A stretch of 64,000 nt of DNA from an uncultured Sulfurovum sp. GTDB taxonomy: Bacteria; Campylobacterota; Campylobacteria; Campylobacterales; Sulfurovaceae. Every line of letters begins with the position of its first letter. The stretch's first letter is position 1. Location of the stretch: the NCBI GenBank assembly GCA_902727915.1, contig CACVAU010000084.1, forward strand, positions 1 through 64,000, given 5' to 3'. Made by a program: the position numbers and the translations under genes. Below are positions 16,639 through 25,718 of this stretch, one piece after another. The notes beneath the pieces are model-generated. The model saw only the letters and a list, made by a program, of their open reading frames with translations, had not been told where the DNA came from and made no database searches.

Positions 16639-18900
16639 ATGCAAAAGAGCAGTAGTGAAAGCAAAGATTTTTTACGGTCAATAGTTGAAGAAGATTTAAA
16701 GTCAGGTAAGTACAACGAGGTGCATACAAGATTCCCTCCAGAGCCTAATGGGTTTCCACATATTGGACATGCTAAATCTATCTGTATAAACTTTGGTATT
16801 GCCAATGACTATAACGGTCACTGTAACCTTAGAATGGATGACACCAACCCAACAACCGAAGACACACAATACGTAGAAGCGCTTAAAGATGCTGTAGAGT
16901 GGCTTGGGTTTGACTGGGAGGGGAATGTTCGTTATACCTCTGATAAGTTTGATGAGCTTTACAATTATGCTAGAGAACTCATTAAAATGGGTAAGGCGTA
17001 TGTGGACTCTGCAAGTGAAGAAGAGATACGTGAAAACCGTGGAACCGTAACTGAAGCTGGAAAACGCAGTAAATATGCCGAGCGTTCTGTTGAAGAAAAC
17101 TTAGACCTTTTTGAGCGAATGAAAAAGGGTGAGTTTAAAGATGGTACGCATATTCTTCGAGCTAAGATTGATATGTCTGCGAATAACATGCAAATGAGAG
17201 ATCCTTTGCTTTATCGTATACGAAATGTTGAGCATTACCGAACAGGAGATGCGTGGCATATTTATCCTATGTATGATTTTGCACATTGTCTGACGGATTA
17301 TATGGAAGGCATTACCCATTCTCTTTGTACTTTAGAGTTTGAAAATAACCGTGCTATTTATGACTGGGTACTTGAGACACTTGGACTTGCAGAAAAAAGA
17401 CCGTATCAGTATGAGTTCGCACGACTTGGGATTAACTATACGGTAATGAGTAAACGAAAGTTACTGGAACTGGTAAATGAAGGAAAAGTAAATGGTTGGG
17501 ATGACCCACGTCTGCCGACCATTGCTGGATATAAGCGAAGAGGATACACAGCAGAGTCTATCTTAAACTTTTGTGATGGCATAGGTATTGCAAAAGCAAA
17601 CTCTATGGTGGACGTTGCACAATTAGAATTTTCTATTAGAGATGATTTAAACACCAAAGTACCAAGAGTTTTGGCTGTCCTTGACCCACTCAAAGTGACC
17701 ATTACAAACTATGAGGGGTCAGAAGAGATTGATGCTCCTTACTACCCACACGATGTACCTAAAGAGGGTTCAAGAAAAATTCCTTTTTCTAAAGAGATTT
17801 ACATAGAGCGTGATGACTTTATGGAAAACCCTCCAAAGGGTTATTTTCGTTTGACACCTGAGCAATCGGTAAGACTTAGACATGCGTATATTATTACCTG
17901 TAAAGAAGTTATTAAAGATGCTGATGGAAAGATTATAGAGATAAAAGCTGAGTACCATGCTAACTCTAAAAGTGGTGAAGACACGAGTGGTATTAAAGTA
18001 AGAAGTGCCATTCAATGGGTAGATGCTGAACACGCTAGAAAAGTAGAAGTGCGTGTTTATGACAGACTCTTTAAAGATGAAGCTCCAGAAGGGTTGAAAG
18101 ATATAAATCCAAACTCTTTACAAATTATTAAAGATGCACTAATTGAACCTGCCGTTATAAGGGACAAACCTGATGAACGATTTCAATTTGAACGACAAGG
18201 GTATTTTTATGCTGACCCTGTTGACTATACGGATGAAAAGCCTGTGTTTAATAAGATTGTTGGATTAAAAGACTCTTGGGGTAAGAAGACAAAAGAAGCT
18301 AAAGAAGCACCTAAAACAAAAGCCAAAAAAGGGCAGATAGATGGTGAAGTAGTGCCAATGACTGAAGTTGAACAAGCACTATTTGATAAATACACTTCAG
18401 AACTTAAATTAAACTCTGAAGTAGCCAATACCCTAGCGCGTGATGCAAAATTATCTTCTTTTTATGAAGAGGCTTTGTCTGAACTGAACAGTCCTATAGC
18501 ACTTGCAAACATGGTATCTAATGAAGTGGCTAGAGAGTTAAAAGAGAAACAAATTGATGAGCTAAAGTTTTCTGCCAAACAGATAGCTGAATTGATTAAG
18601 ATGGTTGACGATGAGACGATTTCAAATAAGATTGCTAAACAACTGTTTGAAGAGATGGTAAAAACTGGAGAAAATCCAAAGGCTATTGTAGAAGCCAAAG
18701 GACTTGTACAGATAAGTGATCCAGCTGTAATAGCACCAATTATTGATGAGATTATTGCTAAAAACCCTGATAATGTTACTAAGTTTAAAGCAGGGAACAA
18801 TAAGCTTTTAGGCTTCTTTGTGGGGCAGGTTTTGAAGGCTACTAAAGGGAAGGGAAATCCTAAGGTTGTTAATGAATTGGTGGCTGAGAAGTTAAAATAG
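16639..18900 (+). CDS. glnS: Glutaminyl-tRNA synthetase with C-terminal YqeY domain
   Basis: Charges tRNA-Gln directly with glutamine. The class I catalytic core has the HIGH motif at 41-44 (FPHIGHAKS) and an MSKRK version of KMSKS at 270-274. The anticodon-binding beta-barrels run to about 570. After a Lys/Ala-rich linker (about 555-575), residues about 580-753 form a GatB/YqeY-like tail ending in FVGQVLKATKGKGNPK, which in GatB and in Deinococcus GlnRS helps tRNA-Gln recognition. Helicobacter and Campylobacter lack GlnRS and use GatCAB, so this gene marks a different lineage or an acquisition. AAAGG is 6 bases upstream of ATG. Confidence 0.95.
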   Translation: MQKSSSESKDFLRSIVEEDLKSGKYNEVHTRFPPEPNGFPHIGHAKSICINFGIANDYNGHCNLRMDDTNPTTEDTQYVEALKDAVEWLGFDWEGNVRYTSDKFDELYNYARELIKMGKAYVDSASEEEIRENRGTVTEAGKRSKYAERSVEENLDLFERMKKGEFKDGTHILRAKIDMSANNMQMRDPLLYRIRNVEHYRTGDAWHIYPMYDFAHCLTDYMEGITHSLCTLEFENNRAIYDWVLETLGLAEKRPYQYEFARLGINYTVMSKRKLLELVNEGKVNGWDDPRLPTIAGYKRRGYTAESILNFCDGIGIAKANSMVDVAQLEFSIRDDLNTKVPRVLAVLDPLKVTITNYEGSEEIDAPYYPHDVPKEGSRKIPFSKEIYIERDDFMENPPKGYFRLTPEQSVRLRHAYIITCKEVIKDADGKIIEIKAEYHANSKSGEDTSGIKVRSAIQWVDAEHARKVEVRVYDRLFKDEAPEGLKDINPNSLQIIKDALIEPAVIRDKPDERFQFERQGYFYADPVDYTDEKPVFNKIVGLKDSWGKKTKEAKEAPKTKAKKGQIDGEVVPMTEVEQALFDKYTSELKLNSEVANTLARDAKLSSFYEEALSELNSPIALANMVSNEVARELKEKQIDELKFSAKQIAELIKMVDDETISNKIAKQLFEEMVKTGENPKAIVEAKGLVQISDPAVIAPIIDEIIAKNPDNVTKFKAGNNKLLGFFVGQVLKATKGKGNPKVVNELVAEKLK

Positions 18901-18903
18901 TTA

Positions 18904-19506
18904 ATGAATAACACAAGCAAAGACTCCAAAAACCTACTAGTCCTTAACAAACCAAAAGGCTATGTGGTCACACGCGCAGATGAACGTGGACGAAAAACAG
19001 TTTATGACCTTTTACCTAAGTGGGTTTTTGATGATGGGTGGATGCCTATCGGACGGCTTGATTTAGAATCTAAGGGACTTTTACTCTTTACAAGAAATGG
19101 TAAGATTGGTGATGCCTTGACCAAACCAGGGGGTTGTGTTAAAGTATATGAAATTTGGGTTAGAGGTCATGTAACAGATGAACACCTTCAAATGGCTAAG
19201 CATGGGGTAGAAAGTCCACATGGTTTGTTAAAAGCAATGAATGTCGAAAAGATCGGTATGGGTGGTGCGAAAACGAAACTCAGAGTTGAGTTGAATGAAG
19301 GCAAAAACCGTCATATTCGTCGGCTTTTTGGGGCGATGAGTGATCCAAAGTTTGGAACGCCATTAAAAGTTTTAAACTTGACTCGTATTAGTATTGGTAG
19401 TTTTGAACTGAATATTGAAAGTGGTCAATGGGCTTACCTTTCATTGAATGAAGAGCAAATACTCATTAGAACATTAAACATTCAAAATAAAGAAGCATTT
19501 TCATGA
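18904..19506 (+). CDS. rluE: RluE-like rRNA pseudouridine synthase
   Basis: Pseudouridine synthase of the RsuA/RluB/E/F family, 200 residues. It lacks an N-terminal S4 domain, as RluE does. The start LLVLNKPKGYVVTR, the catalytic motif PIGRLDLESKGLLLFT with the active Asp in GRLD, and GKNRHIRRLFGA near the C-terminus are diagnostic. RluE modifies U2457 of 23S rRNA; the exact target here is assumed from architecture. The start is 3 bases after the glnS stop, so it shares that operon. Confidence 0.88.
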   Translation: MNNTSKDSKNLLVLNKPKGYVVTRADERGRKTVYDLLPKWVFDDGWMPIGRLDLESKGLLLFTRNGKIGDALTKPGGCVKVYEIWVRGHVTDEHLQMAKHGVESPHGLLKAMNVEKIGMGGAKTKLRVELNEGKNRHIRRLFGAMSDPKFGTPLKVLNLTRISIGSFELNIESGQWAYLSLNEEQILIRTLNIQNKEAFS

Positions 19507-19551
19507 AACATAAAAAAGACCATTAAATACACTGAGTCATATCTCTTTTTA

Positions 19552-20088
19552 TTATGCCTTATAAAGATACGTCACACCCCAATTTGAGAGGGAAGGCTTT
19601 CCTTTTAATTTCCAACCTTCTTTTCGTAATTGCTTTTGCATATAATAATTAAGACCACCATGCCCAATTAAAACTATTTGCTTATGTTCATTAGAAAGTT
19701 TATGTAAATAGGCGATACCCTTTTCTATTTCTTCATTTTTTTTATTCGTAAAAAAAAGAACAAGTCGTAAAACTATTAACCATGTTTTAGCTTGAAATTT
19801 AAAATAAGGAAATTGAATTTCAGGAATAGGAAGTTCATTAAAAAGTATGTTCTTCTCATCAATCTTCTTGTCAAAAAAATTCGCAGATGCTATGGCACGA
19901 GATAGTTCACTCGTAAGTAAAAAATCTGAACCATTCACAATATCATGTAAGTTTTGACTGGGTTGACTCTTAGGATGTAGCCCTGCTCTATCATAATGTG
20001 CCACCCAAGCTTTTAAATCTTTTGCTGCTATTTTATCTATTCCATTGACATTGACTAAAGCATGACGAATCAGTATTATCTTTTTGAT
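19552..20088 (-). CDS. Histidine phosphatase (SixA/phosphoglycerate mutase-like), AUC start proposed
   Basis: Histidine-phosphatase superfamily protein. From the first standard start (GTG, 20004) the frame is 150 residues and lacks the catalytic RHG-type motif. The frame stays open upstream to 20088 and encodes KKIILIRHALVN, which restores the catalytic phospho-accepting His, and a further ~25 residues. No ATG, GTG or TTG lies between the upstream stop and this motif. An ATC at 20086-20088 sits exactly 7 bases after AAAGG, where an ATG would be expected. Later motifs are LLTSELSRAIASA and VLIGHGG (second catalytic His). Either AUC initiates or an ATG was lost. It is convergent with rluE. Confidence 0.7.
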   Translation of the reverse strand: MKKIILIRHALVNVNGIDKIAAKDLKAWVAHYDRAGLHPKSQPSQNLHDIVNGSDFLLTSELSRAIASANFFDKKIDEKNILFNELPIPEIQFPYFKFQAKTWLIVLRLVLFFTNKKNEEIEKGIAYLHKLSNEHKQIVLIGHGGLNYYMQKQLRKEGWKLKGKPSLSNWGVTYLYKA

Positions 20089-20176
20089 ATGAACACCTTT
20101 GTATTAAAATTTATAATATGAAATTTGCTTCATATTCTTTAACGCTTTGATTTGTAGATATAATAAAAAAGATCAA

Positions 20177-22498
20177 TTACAAATAAACCCCTCGTCCACA
20201 AAGTAAAGTATAATCACAATACTGACATTTAGAAACATCTTCACAACGTTCAGCTACTACCTCTCGCATACCTTTAAGCTCAGAAATAATTTCATGAAGT
20301 AATGCAGTCTTCTCTTCTAAAGCTGTAATTTCAGTCATTTTTCCATTAAATATTTCAATGAATGCTAACCTTAAATCTTTAAATCTATCTTTCAACAATT
20401 CAGCATAAATACTCATTTGAAAATCTGTTAATTTTTCTAAATTTTTAGTTCTATTTGCTTCATTAATTGAGCCACTTTTGTAGTCAAAAATAAATGTTCC
20501 TCTACTGTCTTGGTCAATTCTATCTACCACGCCTTTAAAATTAATACCTCCTATAGAGCCAATAATCTGTTCTTCTCTAGCAAGTACTCGCCACCCTGTT
20601 TTAAAATGCTCAACCTGTGCATCAATAAATTTTTCAAATTTAGCTTTCCAAAGCAATTTACTGTAAGCAATTTTAGGGTTATTGGTTTCGAGTAATTCAT
20701 CAAGCAGTCGGTCAATGTCACTTTTCATCTGCCCTTTGCTTTCAAAAAAAGTTTTTTCTTTAAAAAGATGTTCTAAAAGCTTATGCAAGAAAAGCCCTTC
20801 ATTTAAAGCATCTTCTTCTTTGGCTTGTAAATTTAAAACATAATTGTAATAATACTTTCTTTTACATGCTAAAAAAATTTTCAATCTGGTCGCTGACCAA
20901 GTAAGGGCTGTAGCATCAAAATTTTTAATGATAGGATTTTCAATCTCTATAACCATATTTTCTTCATTATAAAGTAGTTTGGTATTCACAATTATATCTT
21001 GTCCCATACCAAGTCCTAATTCATACAAATAAGAAGCTGGAGCTTTATTATTTGATTTAGAATAGATAATTGTGGAAACTTCAGCCTGTTCTAAAATACG
21101 CTTATACAGTTGTTTTTGTAAAGCTTCACGGTCATTCTTCGTAGGTAATTTTGCGAATTTTCTCAACCCAGAATTTAAAAAGTTATCTTTAGCTGGAAGA
21201 CTAGGTACAATACCATCATTAAAATCAACTACCACCACTCCTTTAAAACAAACCCCTCGAGTTTCTAAGGCACCCATAACCGTCACTTTTCCACCTCGCA
21301 CATCATCCAAAGCAACAGTAGAAAGTTTTTTGAGCCATAAAAACATCCATGATTTTATGCCCATAATGTTCGTAGAAAAAACTTGTTTAAACAATGCCAT
21401 ATTGTCTAAAACTTCTTGTCGTTTGTTCGCCAAATTCAAGCGTTCTAAAATATTAAAAAACTGCTCTACTCTTAATTTTTGAGTCAAATTTATGTTATTA
21501 ACTTCTTCTACTTTTATCTCATATTTTTTTAACAAAAATTGTGATTCATCAGAAAAAATTTGCCAATGTTTATAAATACTCTCTAACTGTTTATAAGCTT
21601 TCGTTTTATTAAAATCTGAACCCATCGCAAAGTTAAAGTTATTGAGCTTATCATAAAGCTGAATACTCTCTTTAAAACTTTCGTCAGGAAGTATCACTAC
21701 AATATCATCTGCATCAATTCCAGTATTAACCATCTTTTGTACAGCTTCTAGTAAAAGAGGTATTTGTGCTAAACGTTCTTCTACAGCGAAGACTTCTGCC
21801 TTAATAACTTGCTTATTGGCAATAGATGCTAAAACAGTTTGCGTATGTAAATCAAACTTAACATAAGCGTTATTTTCCAATTCAATACCAAACTCTCTAA
21901 AACGCTCTTGAACTTTGAGGTTAAACTTTGAAGTATGCATGTGAATTACAAAAGGCTTGTATTGTGCTATCTGCTCCATAAGTCTTAATTCAAAATAACT
22001 TAAATAACCTTCTAAAAAGAACTCAAACCCATCATAACTTTCAACAAAACCCTTGTTTAGTCGATAAGAACTCGGTACAAAAACACGATCAGTTAAGCCC
22101 TTAGACGCTAACAAGTGCTTATAATTTAAAAGTAACTGCTCCAACACTTCAATATGCTCACTAAACTCAACATAAGCATCCCCCTCAACTAACGCATCAA
22201 AACTGACCTCTTCATGGCTAAGTTCTTCAAAAAACTTGAAAATTGCATCACTCTTTGTCAAAAATCGAATTAACTCACGATTAATTTTTAAGGCTTTAAA
22301 TCCTTCAAAATTAGAAGCTTCTTGCAAAAAAAGCGTTCGGTGTAAAGGATCTACCATGGCAAGTTCAGGCAAAATAATTGCACGTTTCTCAAACTCATCC
22401 ACACGCATAAGCGTTGGCAATAAAGTGTCTTCTTCTTTCTGTTTTAAGCGTTCATTCCGAATAACACGTGAAGTTGGGTAAATTTTTAAAATTTTCAT
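20177..22498 (-). CDS. addB: AddB-like helicase/nuclease subunit (PD-(D/E)XK)
   Basis: A 773-residue AddB/RecB-family protein of double-strand-break processing. The N-terminal two thirds resemble an inactive UvrD-like helicase scaffold. The C-terminal nuclease domain starts near LTWSATRLKIFLACKRKYYY, has the PD-(D/E)XK core IFDYKSGS and ends with CQYCDYTLLC. The Cys in FLACKRK plus the C-terminal Cys trio match the 4Fe-4S staple of AddB nuclease domains. The partner addA is not in the window. It is divergent from the DUF4153 gene. Confidence 0.85.
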   Translation of the reverse strand: MKILKIYPTSRVIRNERLKQKEEDTLLPTLMRVDEFEKRAIILPELAMVDPLHRTLFLQEASNFEGFKALKINRELIRFLTKSDAIFKFFEELSHEEVSFDALVEGDAYVEFSEHIEVLEQLLLNYKHLLASKGLTDRVFVPSSYRLNKGFVESYDGFEFFLEGYLSYFELRLMEQIAQYKPFVIHMHTSKFNLKVQERFREFGIELENNAYVKFDLHTQTVLASIANKQVIKAEVFAVEERLAQIPLLLEAVQKMVNTGIDADDIVVILPDESFKESIQLYDKLNNFNFAMGSDFNKTKAYKQLESIYKHWQIFSDESQFLLKKYEIKVEEVNNINLTQKLRVEQFFNILERLNLANKRQEVLDNMALFKQVFSTNIMGIKSWMFLWLKKLSTVALDDVRGGKVTVMGALETRGVCFKGVVVVDFNDGIVPSLPAKDNFLNSGLRKFAKLPTKNDREALQKQLYKRILEQAEVSTIIYSKSNNKAPASYLYELGLGMGQDIIVNTKLLYNEENMVIEIENPIIKNFDATALTWSATRLKIFLACKRKYYYNYVLNLQAKEEDALNEGLFLHKLLEHLFKEKTFFESKGQMKSDIDRLLDELLETNNPKIAYSKLLWKAKFEKFIDAQVEHFKTGWRVLAREEQIIGSIGGINFKGVVDRIDQDSRGTFIFDYKSGSINEANRTKNLEKLTDFQMSIYAELLKDRFKDLRLAFIEIFNGKMTEITALEEKTALLHEIISELKGMREVVAERCEDVSKCQYCDYTLLCGRGVYL

Positions 22499-22646
22499 AA
22501 AAAGATTATAGCGAAAAGCATTTTTGAGCTAAATTCTAAAAGAAAAACTTTTATTTCTTTATTAACTTTAAATATAAAGTATGATTTTTAATTATTTTTT
22601 GTATGATAATGAAATAGATGTAAAACTTAAGAAAAAAGGAAACTAT

Positions 22647-24428
22647 ATGAGTGGTGTGTATGAAAAAATGAACAATCAAATCGAGACTTTTTTAAGTACC
22701 CTTAAACGCTTTCCTTTAGCCAGTTTTTCTGCATTTCTAATAACTTTAATTAGCGTAATTTTGGTTGACACAGATCATTCTACTAACCCTAATACAGCCA
22801 TAGCTTTAAAAATAGTTTTTGTAGCTACTTTGGGTCTTGTCTTGTTTCCAGCACTTCAACTTTTAACCTCTTCACGCCTCTTTTCCCTATTTGGCTTGAT
22901 TCTACTGGCTATTTATTATTATCTACTACCCTCTAACTTAGAATCCATGTATCAAAACACTTATTCTAACCATACGCTCTTAATTATTGCGTTCTTCTCC
23001 ATGATATTTTGGGCACCTTTTGTATTTAAAAAAAGTAACAATGATATTTTTTGGCAATATGCACAAAGCCTCATTTTTGGATTTATCACAGCTCTTTTCT
23101 TTTCAATTATCATCTATCTAGGTCTTTCAGGTGCACTGTTTACAATTAAAGAACTGTTTCAGTTAAACATTACCTCCTTTCATTATGGACAATTAGCCAT
23201 TATTATTTTTGGTATTTTTGGTATGAATTTCTTTTTATCCCAAATCCCTAAACATCCACTTTTTATAGAAGTTCGTCCTTATTCAAAAATAAAACATTTA
23301 TTTGTTAAAAATATTTTAGCCCCTATGAGTTTGATATTTTTCATTATTCTTCTAATCTATACGCTCAAAGTTTTAATAAGCCTTAAATGGCCTGAAGGAA
23401 CGCTTTCTATAACCATTGTTAGTTTCTCAATACTTGCCATTGTGAGTTTTTTGTTTTTAACACCTTATCTCAAAAAATCAATCTCAACCCAACGTCTTAT
23501 TTGGTTCGCCATATTTTTTCAAACCCTAATATTACTTGTTGCTCTATGGATACGAATAGAAGAATATGGCATTACCTATAACCGTTATTTACTAGGAATG
23601 TTTGGAACGTGGCTACTCCTTATGTCTCTTTATTTTATGATTTTTGGAAAAGCACAACAAAAATGGCTTTTCTTCTTTCTTACACTGTTTATTTTAATTT
23701 CTCAATTTGGTGATTATTCAATAGAAAACCTTAGCAAAAAAAGCCAAATAAATAAATTGGTTAAACTTATTGAAACAGCACATCCACGTTCAGAAGAACT
23801 TAATATGAAAACAAAATATGAAATCTCCAATCGATTAGACCACCTAGAAAATTATCATGGAATTAAAGTTTTTGAAAAGGTCATTCCTAGTATTTTAAAA
23901 AAATATGAAAAAGCTAAAGAACGTAAGGAAATGCATTTTTATAACAATAACCTACATCTTTTTTCTTATTTTGCCACGAATGAATTGGGCTTTCAATTTG
24001 TTCATAAGTGGGATTGGGAACAGTATAAACGTAATAATAAGCAAAGTGAACTTTATTATTTTAGAACACGTTATACAAAAAATCAATATATTGATACCAA
24101 GGGCTATGATTTTTTAGTGAAATTCTCTTTCTATGCTAATGCGAAAATAAATACTCTACAAATTAAAAAAACACTGAACATTCAATTTCAAAAATATCAA
24201 TTAGACATAAAAGATAATAACAGAAGTATCAGCTCTATCAATCTAAAACCCTTTATAGACAATCTTTTAACAAAAAGTCAAAGAGAGCTTAGTCAACAAC
24301 AAATGACTTATATAGAAGAAAATAATCAGAGCCGTTTCAAAATTATTTTTCAAAAGCTAAGTATTGAGAAAGAAAAAGGCTTAAAAAGCTTTAATGCCAA
24401 CATACTATTAACCATAAAAGAGCCATAA
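22647..24428 (+). CDS. DUF4153 polytopic membrane protein
   Basis: Membrane protein with about 12 helices in its first ~370 residues and a soluble C-terminal part (about 380-593) that is charged and alpha/beta in pattern. This layout fits DUF4153 proteins of unknown function. An in-frame ATG at 22581 exists. The ATG at 22647 is chosen because AAAAAAGGA stands 6 bases before it and the earlier one has no ribosome site. It is followed by a hydroxyacid dehydrogenase gene after one base. No transport or enzymatic motif was recognised. Confidence 0.8.
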   Translation: MSGVYEKMNNQIETFLSTLKRFPLASFSAFLITLISVILVDTDHSTNPNTAIALKIVFVATLGLVLFPALQLLTSSRLFSLFGLILLAIYYYLLPSNLESMYQNTYSNHTLLIIAFFSMIFWAPFVFKKSNNDIFWQYAQSLIFGFITALFFSIIIYLGLSGALFTIKELFQLNITSFHYGQLAIIIFGIFGMNFFLSQIPKHPLFIEVRPYSKIKHLFVKNILAPMSLIFFIILLIYTLKVLISLKWPEGTLSITIVSFSILAIVSFLFLTPYLKKSISTQRLIWFAIFFQTLILLVALWIRIEEYGITYNRYLLGMFGTWLLLMSLYFMIFGKAQQKWLFFFLTLFILISQFGDYSIENLSKKSQINKLVKLIETAHPRSEELNMKTKYEISNRLDHLENYHGIKVFEKVIPSILKKYEKAKERKEMHFYNNNLHLFSYFATNELGFQFVHKWDWEQYKRNNKQSELYYFRTRYTKNQYIDTKGYDFLVKFSFYANAKINTLQIKKTLNIQFQKYQLDIKDNNRSISSINLKPFIDNLLTKSQRELSQQQMTYIEENNQSRFKIIFQKLSIEKEKGLKSFNANILLTIKEP

Positions 24429-24429
24429 C

Positions 24430-25371
24430 ATGAACATTGTATTATTAGACAAAAAAACATTAGGTGATGACTTAGACTTAAGTGCCTTAGCAACTTTAGG
24501 AAAACTAACAAGTTATGAAACAACAACAAAAGAAGAAACCTTAGAACGTATTCAAAATGCTGAAGTGATTATTACAAACAAAGTACTAATTAGCAAAGAA
24601 ATAATGGCACAAGCTTCCAACCTAAAACTTATCTGTATTGCTGCGACAGGTATGAACAATGTAGACTTAGAAGCTGCCAAAGAATGCTCTATTCTCGTTA
24701 AAAATGTAAGTGGCTACTCCACCTCATCGGTTGTACAACATACTTTCTCAATGATGTTTTATCTTTTGGAAAAACTAGAACACTATAACAAACAAGTCAA
24801 AAGTAAAGCATGGACTCAATCAGGACTTTTTACAGACATCTCTCAACCTTTTTCTGAACTTTCAGGTAAAACATGGGGTATTATTGGTTTAGGAACCATT
24901 GGTAAAGAAGTCGCAAAAGTAGCTGAAGCTTTTGGGGTGAGAGTCTGTTACCATTCAACGTCAGGAAAAAACCTTATTAATGACTATCATCACTACCCAC
25001 TCAATGAACTCCTTGCTAAGTCAGATATTATCTCTATACATTGTCCTCTCAATGAGCAAACCCTTAACTTAATTAATCAATCTAACTTAGTCTATGTCAA
25101 AGACAAAGCCATTTTGTTAAATTTGGGTCGAGGAGGTATTATCAATGAGCAAGATTTAGCCAAAGAACTCAATAAACGTGAACTTTATGCTGGATTGGAT
25201 GTTCTTTCTTCTGAGCCAATCGAAGAAGACAATCCTCTCTTATCCATCAAAAATGAACAAAAATTAATTATTACACCCCATCTAGCATGGGCAAGTTTTG
25301 AATCACGTCAACGACTTTTAGAAGGAGTTATGGACAATATTAAAAACCATGTAAAAGAGAAAAAGTTATAA
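24430..25371 (+). CDS. hprA: D-2-hydroxyacid dehydrogenase (hydroxypyruvate reductase-like)
   Basis: NAD(P)-dependent D-2-hydroxyacid dehydrogenase, 313 residues, the right length for glycerate/hydroxypyruvate reductases. The Rossmann motif is WGIIGLGTIGKEVAKVAEAFG (about 148-168). The substrate/catalytic Arg lies in LLNLGRGGIINEQDL, the Glu in LDVLSSEPIEEDNPLL and the catalytic His in ITPHLAWAS. Substrate choice between glycerate and related acids is uncertain. It starts right after the DUF4153 stop. It is followed by a 347-base AT-rich gap. Confidence 0.88.
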   Translation: MNIVLLDKKTLGDDLDLSALATLGKLTSYETTTKEETLERIQNAEVIITNKVLISKEIMAQASNLKLICIAATGMNNVDLEAAKECSILVKNVSGYSTSSVVQHTFSMMFYLLEKLEHYNKQVKSKAWTQSGLFTDISQPFSELSGKTWGIIGLGTIGKEVAKVAEAFGVRVCYHSTSGKNLINDYHHYPLNELLAKSDIISIHCPLNEQTLNLINQSNLVYVKDKAILLNLGRGGIINEQDLAKELNKRELYAGLDVLSSEPIEEDNPLLSIKNEQKLIITPHLAWASFESRQRLLEGVMDNIKNHVKEKKL

Positions 25372-25574
25372 AAAACATAAAAAAACATAGAAAATTTTTA
25401 TCCTAACAAGAAGAAATAATATTTATTTTATAATGCTAAAATATTAAAATAAACTTAATTTTTATACATAAATATATCATTTATATTAATTTTATATGGT
25501 ATACTTTTCTTAACAGGATATATCTTTCAGTAGTAAACTCCTCTTCATAAATAATTAAATATTTATATTCTGTT

Positions 25575-25650
25575 GAGATATTCAAGCAATAATAACAATT
25601 TTTTTCATCCCTCCCCCCTCCTTTTATATGATAAAAAGCTTGAATATCTC
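25575..25650. promoter_or_regulatory. 13-bp inverted repeat with C-rich loop upstream of frdA
   Basis: GAGATATTCAAGC (25575-25587) and GCTTGAATATCTC (25638-25650) are perfect arms separated by 50 bases. The interior holds a pyrimidine run with six C in a row (near 25609-25620), striking in an AT-rich gap. It ends 68 bases before the fumarate reductase start and may be an operator or RNA switch. The gap 25372-25718 otherwise contains no gene. Confidence 0.5.
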
Positions 25651-25718
25651 ATTTCCTCAACCAACTTCAAAGCACTTATAAGATATTTTACTTCCAATAC
25701 AACGCTATGGGAGATAAC

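Noticed and set aside
18462..18950. 162-residue open frame antisense to glnS
   Set aside because: Shadow of the glnS C-terminal coding frame; low-complexity Ser/Leu translation and no ribosome site.
25582..25608. Minus-strand mini-frame MKKIVIIA with a GGAGGG ribosome-like run
   Set aside because: Only eight codons; the G-rich run is the complement of the C-tract inside the inverted repeat and no longer frame follows.
25605..25622. G-quadruplex on the minus strand
   Set aside because: The G tracts are uneven and too short for a confident call.
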